This document shows, piece after piece, positions 31,635 to 40,322 of a stretch of DNA of 64,000 nucleotides. Location of the stretch: positions 14,579 through 78,578 of the forward strand of contig UQJF01000001.1 in NCBI GenBank assembly GCA_900541315.1, given 5' to 3'. The stretch's first letter is position 1. Every line of letters starts with the position of its first letter. This DNA comes from an uncultured Clostridium sp. GTDB taxonomy: Bacteria; Bacillota; Clostridia; Lachnospirales; Lachnospiraceae. Below the pieces are notes generated by a model. The model made no database searches. It was not told the DNA's origin and saw only the letters and a list, made by a program, of their open reading frames with translations. A program made the translations under genes and the position numbers.

Positions 31635-32738
31635 ATGAAGAAGAAAATGGCACTGATCTTAACAACAGCAGCAGTTATGGGACTTGCAGGATGCAGCGGA
31701 CAGACTACTAAAACAGAAACAACTGCAGCATCAGCTGCTGAAACAACCAGTGAGCAGACTACACAGGCAAAATCAGAAGCAGCAGAAACAACAAAAGCTT
31801 CAGCAGAGACCGCAAAGAAAGATGTGTCCGGAAAGATTACAGTATATACTTCCCAGCCAGAGGAAGATGCACAGAAGCTGATCGATGGTTTTAATAAGGA
31901 GTGCCCGGATGTAACGGTAGATGTATTCCGCTCCGGAACAGAAGAAGTAGTCAGTAAAGTTTTAGCAGAGCAGACAGCAGGAGCTGTCCAGGCAGATGTG
32001 CTTTTAGTAGCAGACAGTGTTACATTTGAAACTTTAAAAGAGCAGGATATGCTTTTATCTTATGAGTCACCAGAACTGAAAGGTATTCCAGAAGAGTATA
32101 TTGATAAAGATCATATGTATACAGGAACAAAGGTGATCACAACAGGTATTGTATACAACACAGATTTGGTAAAAGATGCACCAAAGGGATTTGCAGATCT
32201 GACTGGGGAAGCATTTAAGGATGCAGTGATCATGCCAAGTCCGCTGTATTCCGGCGCAGCAGCTTACAATCTGGGTGTACTCAGCCGCAATGAAACATTA
32301 GGCTGGGATTTCTTCCAGGGATTAAAGGATAATGGAATTACAGTAGATAAAGGAAACGGAGCTGTACAGAAAGCAGTAGTAGCAGGAGAAAAGTCCTGCG
32401 GTATTTTGGTAGATTATATGGCAAACCGCTCTAAAAATGATGGTGCCCCGGTAGAGTTTGTTTATCCGGAAGAAGGTTCACCAGCTATTACCGAACCAAT
32501 TGGTGTGTTAAAAGATTCCAAGAACCAGGAGGCAGCAGAAGCATTCGTAGATTTTGTCCTTTCTGATGAAGGGCAGGAACTGGCAGCTTCTATTGGCTAT
32601 ACACCTGTAAAAGAAGGCGTAGATGCACCAGAAGGTCTGAAGTCGATCGATCAGATCAAAACGATCAGCTCCGATACCAAAGAACTTTACAGCAGCCGTG
32701 AAGCAGATAAAGAGAAATTTTCTGCAATCTTCCAGTAA
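31635..32738 (+). CDS. Solute-binding lipoprotein, FbpA/AfuA type
   Basis: A 367-residue lipoprotein: signal MKKKMALILTTAAVMGLAGC with the LAGC lipobox, a long Thr/Ala/Glu linker to about residue 65, and the fold-class II binding domain starting GKITVYTSQPEEDAQKLIDGF. This subgroup was first called ferric-binding, but it also includes AfuA (hexose phosphates), PhnS (aminoethylphosphonate) and ThiB. The paired Tyr residues that bind iron in FbpA are not obvious here. The gene is 3 nt behind the isomerase gene, so a phosphorylated organic ligand is more likely than iron. Confidence 0.85.
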   Translation: MKKKMALILTTAAVMGLAGCSGQTTKTETTAASAAETTSEQTTQAKSEAAETTKASAETAKKDVSGKITVYTSQPEEDAQKLIDGFNKECPDVTVDVFRSGTEEVVSKVLAEQTAGAVQADVLLVADSVTFETLKEQDMLLSYESPELKGIPEEYIDKDHMYTGTKVITTGIVYNTDLVKDAPKGFADLTGEAFKDAVIMPSPLYSGAAAYNLGVLSRNETLGWDFFQGLKDNGITVDKGNGAVQKAVVAGEKSCGILVDYMANRSKNDGAPVEFVYPEEGSPAITEPIGVLKDSKNQEAAEAFVDFVLSDEGQELAASIGYTPVKEGVDAPEGLKSIDQIKTISSDTKELYSSREADKEKFSAIFQ

Positions 32739-32773
32739 CAGTAGGTATGCAGGCAGAAAGGGGCAGCATTGTT

Positions 32774-34504
32774 ATGAAACATAAAAAAGTCTTAGGCAGT
32801 ACAGGACTGCTGCTGTTTTATCTGGGAGTATTCCTTGTATTTATAGCACCAGTGATACGTTTGCTGTTTATGAGCCTGAAAGGAAGTGAAGGTTATGGAT
32901 TTTCCAATTATCAGGTACTTTTACAGGAAAAGCGGACCAGGGAAGCAATCTTTAATACGATCCTGATCGCTGCTTCCTCTACATTGATCGCAATAGTGGC
33001 AGGCAGCGGACTGGCTCTGGCAGCAGCTTATACCAATATAAAAAGAAAAAGACTTTTAGAATTACTGGTGCTGCTTCCTTTCATTATCCCGTCTTATATT
33101 ATCACTCTTTCCTGGAGCGGTTTTTTAAGTAAAAAGGGGATCGTAAATCAGATCCTTGAAGCAATAGGGATAGGCCCGGTGAATATTTATTCCATTGGCG
33201 GTATTTTACTGGTGATCGGTATCTGTAACACCCCCATTGTATATATGAGTGTGATCCATATGCTGCGGCGCATTCCAAAAGATCTGGAATGGGCGTCCAG
33301 AGCCTGCGGATTTGGTCTTTCTTATACATTGATCCATGTGGATCTGGTACAAGTGCTTCCTTCTATTATTGCAGGTGGACTTCTGGCGTTTTTATCAGCC
33401 ATTGACAACTTTTCTGTGCCGGCATTTTTAGGGATCTCTTCTGGCATCCCGGTGCTTAGTACGTATATTTACGAAAAGGCAATTGGATTTGGACCAGATG
33501 CTTTTCCTCTAGCAGCTGCGCTTTCTGTTCTGTTGTCTGTGATCGCAGTAGGCGGTACTGTGCTGGAAACAGCATTAGTGGGAAAAAGTGGGAAATCGGA
33601 AAGCATTAAGGAAGATTATTCGGTACGTATTGAGCTGGAAGATAAGAAGCGGAGAATACTGGAATGGGGGATGATCGGAACATTAGGTGTATTAAATCTG
33701 GTTCCCATTCTTGTAATGATCAAAAGCGCCTTTTTAAAAACATATGGCCTGAAAATGACCTGGGACAATCTGTCGCTTAAAAATTTTACGTTTGTATTTA
33801 CAAACAGAGGTGTTCTTTCTGCTGTCAGAAATAGTATCCTTCTGGCACTTGCGACCTGTGGAGTCTGTATTACCTTGGGAACTGCAGCAGCATACATGAA
33901 AGTAAGAAGAAACAGTAAAGGGGCTGAAGCTATGGAAAAATGTGCTTCGCTGACCTATGCAATTCCGGGTATTGTTCTTTCTCTGGCAATGATCTTCCAC
34001 TGGGTAGAGCCCCTTCCGGCGATCCGTCCGGGAGTATATGGAACTATATGGATCCTGGTGATCGCATATATAACCAGATACCTGATCCTTCAGATCAAGG
34101 AAAGCACTACTGCTCTTATGTCTGTAAATCCGGAGCTGGAAGAGGCAGTACGTGTCTGCGGCAGAGGCAAAAGGGCTCTCTGGCAGCAGGTATTGCTCCC
34201 AATGCTGGCACGTCCTATTTTATCTGGCTCTTTTTTGATCTTTGTATCATCACTTACAGAACTTACCTTGTCATCTATGCTTGCCAGTGCAGGCACAAAA
34301 ACCATAGGACTTACTATTTTTAACTTCCAGCAGTCAGGGGATTATAATCTGTCAGCAGCTATGTCCGCTGTGATTGTTGTAATGGTTCTTACAGGCTATT
34401 GTCTGATCGCTTTAAAACCGGCAGAGAAAAAGAAGAGAGGAAAAGAACATGAGTCTTTATTTAGAGCATGTAACCCAGAGGTTCGGGCAAACACTGGCGC
34501 TTAA
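32774..34504 (+). CDS. ABC permease, fused two-domain FbpB/AfuB type
   Basis: A 576-residue membrane protein with two MetI-like permease domains in one chain, each with an EAA-type coupling loop: LEWASRACGFGLSYTLIHVDL near residue 176 in the first, and LEEAVRVCGRGKRALWQQV in the second. This doubling is normal for FbpB, AfuB, ThiP and PhnV relatives. The start at 32774 follows AGAAAGGGG by 10 nt; an ATG at 32747 would add nine residues. The 3' end overlaps the ATPase gene by 56 nt, an unusually long overlap that suggests tight coupling. Confidence 0.85.
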   Translation: MKHKKVLGSTGLLLFYLGVFLVFIAPVIRLLFMSLKGSEGYGFSNYQVLLQEKRTREAIFNTILIAASSTLIAIVAGSGLALAAAYTNIKRKRLLELLVLLPFIIPSYIITLSWSGFLSKKGIVNQILEAIGIGPVNIYSIGGILLVIGICNTPIVYMSVIHMLRRIPKDLEWASRACGFGLSYTLIHVDLVQVLPSIIAGGLLAFLSAIDNFSVPAFLGISSGIPVLSTYIYEKAIGFGPDAFPLAAALSVLLSVIAVGGTVLETALVGKSGKSESIKEDYSVRIELEDKKRRILEWGMIGTLGVLNLVPILVMIKSAFLKTYGLKMTWDNLSLKNFTFVFTNRGVLSAVRNSILLALATCGVCITLGTAAAYMKVRRNSKGAEAMEKCASLTYAIPGIVLSLAMIFHWVEPLPAIRPGVYGTIWILVIAYITRYLILQIKESTTALMSVNPELEEAVRVCGRGKRALWQQVLLPMLARPILSGSFLIFVSSLTELTLSSMLASAGTKTIGLTIFNFQQSGDYNLSAAMSAVIVVMVLTGYCLIALKPAEKKKRGKEHESLFRACNPEVRANTGA

Positions 34505-35480
34505 TGATATTGATCTGGAAATACGAAATGGAGAATTTCTGGCTATTTTAGGACCTTCCGGATGCGGAAAGACCACACTTTTGAGGGCAATCGGTGGATT
34601 TGCAAATCCTACAGAAGGCGAGATACGGATGGATGGTGTGATCTATTCAGGAAATGGGAAAATGGTTCCGGTAGAGCAGAGGGATCTGGGAATGGTATTC
34701 CAGTCCTTTGCTTTGTGGCCAAATATGACAGTGCGCCAGCATGTAGAATTTCCCATGAAAAGTCCCAGGCAGAAACATTTGACAGAGGACCAGAAAAATG
34801 AAGCAGTAGATGCAGCTATTGAAAATATGGGATTAAAGTCTTATGAATCCAGGTATCCGGGAGAACTTTCCGGAGGACAAAGACAGAGAGTTTCTCTTGC
34901 AAGAGCTATTGTTGGAAAACCATCTATTCTTTTAATGGATGAACCTTTAAGTGCTTTAGATGCAGAATTAAAGATCAGTATGCGCCGGGTGATACAGGAT
35001 GTTCACCGTATGACTGGGGCGACCATCATTTATGTGACCCATGACCAGAGCGAGGCCCTTGCCATGGCAGATCGTATTCTCATTATGAAAAATGGAAAAA
35101 TAGAACAGGTGGGAACACCGGAGGAAATCTATCTGCATCCACAGACTGAATTTGCAGCTTCCTTTGTAAGCAAATGTAATTTTGTGCGGGGACAATGGAA
35201 CGATCCGTATTTTAAGGTAATGGATCAGTCACTTGTATATGCCGGACCGGAAGTAGCACAGGCTTTTAAAAAACATGGTCTGTTTCCGGTACGTCCGGAG
35301 CAGTTTTGTATTGTAAAAGAAGGGAATGGTATTCCTGCAACTGTAACCAACAGGCAGTATAGTGGCAGGGAAATCCATTATTCGTTAAAATGCGGGGAAG
35401 ATACATTTACAGTATACGCAGGAAGCAGAGAACAGTATGAGCCGGGAGAACAGGTAAAACTGATTTACCAGGCATCATAA
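34449..35480 (+). CDS. ABC importer ATPase, FbpC/PotA type
   Basis: A 343-residue ATPase with Walker A GPSGCGKTT near residue 36, Q-loop FQSFALWPNMTV, signature LSGGQRQR, Walker B LLMDEPLSALD and the switch His in VTHDQSEA. The C-terminal TOBE domain (about 240-343; FPVRPEQFCIV) is typical of the CUT1/FbpC group. It completes a binding protein-permease-ATPase importer. It starts inside the permease gene and ends 17 nt before the PHP gene. Confidence 0.92.
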   Translation: MSLYLEHVTQRFGQTLALNDIDLEIRNGEFLAILGPSGCGKTTLLRAIGGFANPTEGEIRMDGVIYSGNGKMVPVEQRDLGMVFQSFALWPNMTVRQHVEFPMKSPRQKHLTEDQKNEAVDAAIENMGLKSYESRYPGELSGGQRQRVSLARAIVGKPSILLMDEPLSALDAELKISMRRVIQDVHRMTGATIIYVTHDQSEALAMADRILIMKNGKIEQVGTPEEIYLHPQTEFAASFVSKCNFVRGQWNDPYFKVMDQSLVYAGPEVAQAFKKHGLFPVRPEQFCIVKEGNGIPATVTNRQYSGREIHYSLKCGEDTFTVYAGSREQYEPGEQVKLIYQAS

Positions 35481-35497
35481 GAAAAGAGGAATAGAAG

Positions 35498-36253
35498 ATG
35501 AAGCTGTTATTTGATCTTCATACACATACAGTGGCCAGCGGCCATGCGTTTAGCACATTAAAAGAAAATATAGAAGAGGCAGCGGCCAAAGGATTAAAAG
35601 CAATGGGAATGTCGGATCATTACAGCACTATGCCAGGATCTGCACAGCCTATTTATTTTACCAATTTTAAGTCAATCAAAGAGAAGATAATGGGAGTCCG
35701 TATTTTTACCGGTATGGAAGCAAACATTGTAGATCTGGAAGGTAAACTGGATGCAAAAGAAGACGTTTTAAAGAAAATGGATTATGTGATCGCCAGTCTT
35801 CATGTGCCCTGCATAAAAGCAGGAACAAGAGAGGAAAATACAAATGCATTGATCGGAGCCATGAAAAATCCTTATGTGAAGATCATTGGACATCCGGATG
35901 ACGACCGTTTTCCTCTGGATTATGAAAAACTGGTGGAAGCGGCAGCAAAAGAAAAGGTGGCTCTGGAAGTAAACAACAGCTCGTTTTCTCCGCGTACCGG
36001 CAGACTGAATGCAGATAAAAATCTTCCGGTGATGTTGTCTTTCTGTAAAAAATATAAGGTGCCGGTGATCGTAGACAGTGATGCCCACATATTTTACGAT
36101 ATAGGAAACCTGGACAGGGCAAAGGAAATGTTAGAAGCCTGTGAATTTCCGAAAAAACTGATCCTGAATACGAAATTAAAAGGTCTTTCTTATGTGCTGA
36201 ATCTGGAACGGGAAGAAACAAGAGAAAAATATGATCATATGATGGAAGACTAG
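35498..36253 (+). CDS. PHP-domain phosphoesterase (YcdX-like)
   Basis: A 251-residue PHP protein. The metal-binding motifs are in order: DLHTHT at 6-11, SDHYST near 40, MEAN, SLHVP, GHPDDDR and DSDAHI. YcdX-type PHP proteins use a trinuclear metal centre and hydrolyse phosphate monoesters. In this operon it may release phosphate from the imported compound or its product. The substrate is not known. The stop is followed by two CTAGTACA words and a terminator. Confidence 0.88.
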   Translation: MKLLFDLHTHTVASGHAFSTLKENIEEAAAKGLKAMGMSDHYSTMPGSAQPIYFTNFKSIKEKIMGVRIFTGMEANIVDLEGKLDAKEDVLKKMDYVIASLHVPCIKAGTREENTNALIGAMKNPYVKIIGHPDDDRFPLDYEKLVEAAAKEKVALEVNNSSFSPRTGRLNADKNLPVMLSFCKKYKVPVIVDSDAHIFYDIGNLDRAKEMLEACEFPKKLILNTKLKGLSYVLNLEREETREKYDHMMED

Positions 36254-36272
36254 TACACTAGTACATTGCAAA
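36250..36272. repeat. Tandem CTAGTACA words
   Basis: Two copies of CTAGTACA, one base apart, begin at the PHP stop codon. The same 8-mer ends family 2 repeats and forms the core of the operator at 7036-7059. They may be leftovers of excised or decayed elements. Confidence 0.45.
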
Positions 36273-36285
36273 TTGGTTTGGCTGG

Positions 36286-36330
36286 AAAAATCCGTAATAA
36301 TGCTGTTGCTGGCATTGGTACGGATTTTTT
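36286..36330 (+). terminator. Terminator after the isomerase-importer operon
   Basis: AAAAATCCGTA and TACGGATTTTTT with an inner AATGC/GCATT pair, ending in a T tract. Confidence 0.85.
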
Positions 36331-36368
36331 CGTTGTTTTCTGGTTAAGGAGATGTATGTGCAAATCCC

Positions 36369-36397
36369 TTGCTTAAAAATGCTTCCATGGGTATAAT
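36369..36397 (+). promoter_or_regulatory. Promoter of the flippase-licD unit
   Basis: TTGCTT at 36369-36374, 17 nt, TATAAT at 36392-36397. Confidence 0.75.
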
Positions 36398-36450
36398 GAG
36401 CCAAGAGACAGAATAATTTCGAGAAAACAGAAATGTACATGGAGAAATTT

Positions 36451-37914
36451 ATGAGCAAAACACCCAGCGTTCGAAAAAATTATATTTACAACCTGATCTA
36501 CCAGGTGATGACTCTGATCACCCCTTTTATCACAACGCCCTATATTTCCCGTGTTCTGGGGGCGGACGGAACGGGAATACAAAGCTATACCAATTCCGTG
36601 GTCCAGTATTTTGCTATACTGGCGGCGCTGGGAACAGCTTCTTATGGGCAGAGGGAGATCGCAAGACACAGAGATGATCTAAAGATGCGCAGCCGACTTT
36701 TCTGGGAGATCGAGATGCTCTGTATGGCAACTACAGCAGCATGTCTTATCATCTGGCTGTTTGTGATCGGCTTTGCAAAGGAATACCGGCCTTATTATAT
36801 TGTGCTTACTATGACGCTCACAGCTGTGGCTTTTGATATTTCCTGGTTTTTTGGTGGTCTTGAGCAGTATTCACTGATCGTTCTGCGAAATACGGCAGTG
36901 AAGCTTATTGGCATTGCCATGCTGTTTTTATTTATCCGGGAAAAAGAAGACCTTCTGCTGTACGTGGCGCTGACTGCGGCAACAGGACTTCTGGGAAATA
37001 TCTCTATGTGGGGGTATTTAAAGGGACAGGTAGAAAGGCCGGTTTTAAAGGAACTTTGTCCTTTGCGCCATTTAAAAGAGACTTTGGTTTATTTTATTCC
37101 TACTATTGCCACTTCCGTGTATACCATTCTGGATAAGACCATGCTTGGCTGGTTTTCCGGGGAAAATAAATCACAGAACGGTTATTATGAATATGCCACC
37201 GGTTTTGTAAATATGGCGAAAATACTGATCATGTCTTTTAATGCAGTTATGTCCGCACGCATGTCCTATTTATTTGGGAATGGGCAAATGGAGGAGATCC
37301 ATAAGCGTATCCGGGAATCCCTGGATTTCGTGCTTTTAATGGCGATGCCTATTATGCTGGGGCTGGCGGGGATTGCAGCCGGGTTTATCCCATGGTTTTT
37401 AGGAAATGGATATCTGCCGGTGACATTTTTAATGTATGTGTGCAGTCCACTGGTGCTGGTAGTAGGCTTAAGTGACTGTATCGGCAGCCAGATATTAACT
37501 CCCGGAGGTAAACGTGCCCAGAGCGGAAAAGTGATCGTGGCGGGAGCAGTGGTCAATGCCTGTTTAAATTTCCTGCTGATCCCCCATTTTGCAGCTCTGG
37601 GAGCAGCTGCTGCGTCAGTAGCAGCAGAGTGTTTTATCACCTCCCTTTATCTGTGGCTGGGAAGAGATTTTATAAAGCTGGGAATGCTGGTGCGATATGG
37701 CTGGAAACGGCTTGTGGCAGCTGTAGTTATGTTAGGAGCTGTAGTGTGGACGGGGCAGTTTTTGGAACAGGTCCGGGGACTTGGACCGATCACTACCTTT
37801 GTACAGATCGGAGCAGGGGCAGTAGTGTATTTCCTGGTGCTTTTGGTTATGCATGATGTGTTCCTGTACCGGTATCTGGGAATTATATACAGGCGGCTGA
37901 CAGGACAGCTATAG
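36451..37914 (+). CDS. Polysaccharide flippase (Wzx/MATE-like)
   Basis: A 487-residue integral membrane protein of the polysaccharide biosynthesis/export flippase family. The N-terminus NYIYNLIYQVMTLITPFIT and YISRVLGADGTGIQSYTNS are typical of Wzx-type proteins that move lipid-linked repeat units across the membrane. About 12-14 helices are expected. ATG 36451 is chosen over 36433 because ATGGAG lies 9 nt before it. A licD gene follows after about 105 nt, so the flipped glycan may be the one LicD decorates. Confidence 0.88.
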   Translation: MSKTPSVRKNYIYNLIYQVMTLITPFITTPYISRVLGADGTGIQSYTNSVVQYFAILAALGTASYGQREIARHRDDLKMRSRLFWEIEMLCMATTAACLIIWLFVIGFAKEYRPYYIVLTMTLTAVAFDISWFFGGLEQYSLIVLRNTAVKLIGIAMLFLFIREKEDLLLYVALTAATGLLGNISMWGYLKGQVERPVLKELCPLRHLKETLVYFIPTIATSVYTILDKTMLGWFSGENKSQNGYYEYATGFVNMAKILIMSFNAVMSARMSYLFGNGQMEEIHKRIRESLDFVLLMAMPIMLGLAGIAAGFIPWFLGNGYLPVTFLMYVCSPLVLVVGLSDCIGSQILTPGGKRAQSGKVIVAGAVVNACLNFLLIPHFAALGAAAASVAAECFITSLYLWLGRDFIKLGMLVRYGWKRLVAAVVMLGAVVWTGQFLEQVRGLGPITTFVQIGAGAVVYFLVLLVMHDVFLYRYLGIIYRRLTGQL

Positions 37915-38020
37915 AATTGCGAGAGTGGAAAGTACGCAGCAATTCAGTATCAGAGGGGTTAAAATACCTATAAAAGAAAGCTTAGGTCAGACAAAAACAG
38001 TTTGGAGGGAATCAGGGGAC

Positions 38021-38908
38021 ATGCTGAAAGAAAAGCCGGAATTTTATAAAGAAGAAATACGCTGCGGATACACCGTAGATGAAAAAACGAAACGTGTTTG
38101 GGCAGTGCAGCTGGAAATGCTGGATGAAGTAGAACGTATCTGTAAAGCCAATGGGCTTAAATATTTTGCTGACAGCGGAACTCTGATCGGGGCTATCCGC
38201 CATGAAGGATATATTCCCTGGGATGACGATATTGATCTGGTGATGCTGCGGGAAGATTATGATAAATTTGTGCAGATCGCTCCAGCATGGCTGAAAGAAG
38301 ATCTGGTGCTTCAGACTGTGTATACAGAGAAAAATTACCTTCGGGGTCATGCACAGATCCGTAACAGCAAAACCTGCGGCTGCAATGAAGAAGATAAAAA
38401 GGCGGGATATAACTGCGGTATTTTCATTGATATTTTTCCCTTAGATGGTATGCCGGATACAGCAAAAGGAAGAAAAAGCTGGGCGAAGAAGATAGAATTT
38501 TACTGGATGGTACTGTATACATGGTATCGGTTTGATTATTATGAAAATGCAACATTTTTCGGAAAGCTCCTTCATGGCGTTGGAACCATTCTTCATGTTC
38601 CTATGCGCAAAGCGTATAAGGGTTATGAAAAATTGTGTACCCGTTTTAAAGGAAAAGACACGGAATACGTCTGCGATACTGTATTTATCCGCTATCTGGA
38701 GAAGAATACCTGGAAGAGGGAATGGTTCAAAGAAGCTGTCTACATGCCTTTTGAAAACCGTAAAATACCTGTTCCAGTAGGTTATGACGGAAGACTTACA
38801 GCTGAATATGGCGATTACATGAAACCGGCCAAAGCGCCGACTATGCATGGCGGACTGATCTTGGATCCGGATGTGCCATATACGGAATATTTAAAAAGAG
38901 AAAATTGA
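38021..38908 (+). CDS. licD: LicD-family phosphotransferase
   Basis: A 295-residue LicD protein. The defining motifs are the DSGTLIGAIRHEGYIPWDDD stretch at 51-70 with the metal-binding WDDDIDL at 67-73, then the CGIFIDIFPLDGMP block. LicD enzymes transfer phosphocholine or a similar group from a CDP donor to a surface glycan or teichoic acid. ATG 38021 follows GGAGGGA and GGGGA; a GTG at 37925 could add 32 residues that do not look like the family. The closest donor maker in the window is the fusion enzyme at 24271-26103. No licA (choline kinase) or choline importer is seen. Confidence 0.85.
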   Translation: MLKEKPEFYKEEIRCGYTVDEKTKRVWAVQLEMLDEVERICKANGLKYFADSGTLIGAIRHEGYIPWDDDIDLVMLREDYDKFVQIAPAWLKEDLVLQTVYTEKNYLRGHAQIRNSKTCGCNEEDKKAGYNCGIFIDIFPLDGMPDTAKGRKSWAKKIEFYWMVLYTWYRFDYYENATFFGKLLHGVGTILHVPMRKAYKGYEKLCTRFKGKDTEYVCDTVFIRYLEKNTWKREWFKEAVYMPFENRKIPVPVGYDGRLTAEYGDYMKPAKAPTMHGGLILDPDVPYTEYLKREN

Positions 38909-39052
38909 TAGGGCTTTACCCAGGAAATTATTTGAGGTGGAAAATTTCGCACGATCCACACGCCGTTGGTACAGACAAGGGAAACCTGAGAGATGCAGGA
39001 GAAGTGTGCGCCTGCCAAATAATTATCTGGTTTAGCATATATAGTAGAACGA

Positions 39053-39099
39053 AACAGGCAGAAACTTCGCATATTATAATTGCAAAGATTCTGCCTGTT
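39053..39099 (+). terminator. Terminator after licD
   Basis: AACAGGCAGAA and TTCTGCCTGTT form a perfect 11-bp stem with a 25-nt loop; the tail is T-rich but interrupted (ATCTTTATCTT). The stretch 38909-39052 holds no gene that I can see. Confidence 0.6.
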
Positions 39100-39105
39100 A
39101 TCTTT

Positions 39106-39160
39106 ATCTTGTATACGAGATGAATACGTTTTCTTTTTGGAAATGGACTGTTATTATCTA
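39106..39160. repeat. Copy of the GntR promoter segment
   Basis: This matches 46417-46472 at roughly 80 percent, including ATCTTG, a TATAC centre and the identical stretch AGATGAATACGTTTTCTTTT. The TTGTATAC core is palindromic like a FadR-type operator. Here it lies between the ends of two convergent genes, where an operator has no obvious target. Confidence 0.7.
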
Positions 39161-39176
39161 TTTAAACAGAGAAAAC

Positions 39177-40322
39177 CTATTTTTTTCTGTAATAATACTG
39201 GATACCTCTTAAGAGCCCATCTGTTTCCAGATGGTCAAAATCGAGCTGAACAGGAATGCCTGGAATATCTGGAAGGTAGAATCGCCCGTCTTTGATCTGG
39301 GATACAACCTTAAAGTAAGGAATCAATACTTCATTTAATGGCTGATGGAATTCCAGAAGTTCATTTTCGGAATAGAGGGCACCTAAAGCGGCATTTATAA
39401 ATGGAAAGCCGCCAGTAGAAATACGGCAGTTATGTTGGTGGGCATAATCCCGTACACGCATGATTTCAGCAAGGCAGTATAAACGGGCAGGCTGGAGATG
39501 ATCTACGCCATGTTCTGCATAATCCACATGAGCATGATAACTTCTGACAGATTCACCCATAGCAATTTCCATGGAAATACCGGCATTATCCATCTGGTCG
39601 CGCAGAGAGCGAAGCGCCTCCATGTCAAAAGCATGGACAGGTTCTTCAAACCATTCCACATTATAAGGAGCAGCAGCTTTTGCAAATTCAAAAGCGGTAT
39701 CAGCATCCCAGGCTTGGTTTGCATCTACAGCAATGCCAAAATCATCGCCCAGAGCCAGTCGGGCTTTTTCAAGACGGCGGACATCTGCAGACCAGTCATT
39801 GCCATTTCCACCAATCTTAAATTTGGTGATTTTGAAACCTTCTGATTTGAAGCGGAGAAGATCGTCTAAAAGGGCTTCATCGCTAAGAAGCACAGAACCG
39901 CCGCCTTTATAGACGCTGGCCCAGTCTTTTGTGGCACCAAGAAAACGATGAAGTGGCTTTTGGGCCCGGTTGGCTAAAAGGTCTAAAAGGATCCAGTCCA
40001 GATTAAACATTTCTGCAACATAAGGGCTTTGATAGCCAAAGTTGCGGATCTCCCACCAGAAGTAATGAGTCCATTCACTATTGGTTTTTCCGCCTTGCTC
40101 TAATAGTCTTGGGACAAAGAAATCTACCATGATACGGGAAGCTGGGCCCTGACCACAGAAACCATCTTCGTCATATACTTTTAGCCAGCCCTGGAAAAAG
40201 GATGCATGACGGATCCCGCCAGTTCCGTCTTTAAAAGGAACTGGAAGTGGAATAGGTGCTACATTATAAAATATAGCTTCTTTGATTTTAAGGACATCTG
40301 GATAGTTAAAAAGATAGTTCAT
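39177..40322 (-). CDS. Enolase-superfamily (mandelate racemase/MLE) dehydratase
   Basis: A 381-residue enzyme of the mandelate racemase/muconate lactonising group. The KxK base motif (Lys167, Lys169) is in ITKFKIGG. Metal ligands are Asp200 in AVDANQAW, Glu226 in WFEEPV, and Glu in AMGESV, with a STGGFPF stretch near the C-terminus. The usual His-Asp base pair is not clear, so the stereochemistry is uncertain. Members dehydrate aldonic or aldaric acids, or cycloisomerise. It overlaps the tandem LysR gene by 4 nt, so regulator and enzyme are co-translated, an uncommon arrangement. Confidence 0.82.
   Translation of the reverse strand: MNYLFNYPDVLKIKEAIFYNVAPIPLPVPFKDGTGGIRHASFFQGWLKVYDEDGFCGQGPASRIMVDFFVPRLLEQGGKTNSEWTHYFWWEIRNFGYQSPYVAEMFNLDWILLDLLANRAQKPLHRFLGATKDWASVYKGGGSVLLSDEALLDDLLRFKSEGFKITKFKIGGNGNDWSADVRRLEKARLALGDDFGIAVDANQAWDADTAFEFAKAAAPYNVEWFEEPVHAFDMEALRSLRDQMDNAGISMEIAMGESVRSYHAHVDYAEHGVDHLQPARLYCLAEIMRVRDYAHQHNCRISTGGFPFINAALGALYSENELLEFHQPLNEVLIPYFKVVSQIKDGRFYLPDIPGIPVQLDFDHLETDGLLRGIQYYYRKK

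Noticed and set aside
31635-35480. Ferric iron importer FbpABC
   Set aside because: The proteins fit the superfamily, but the isomerase, PHP phosphatase and RpiR regulator point to an organic phosphate or sugar.
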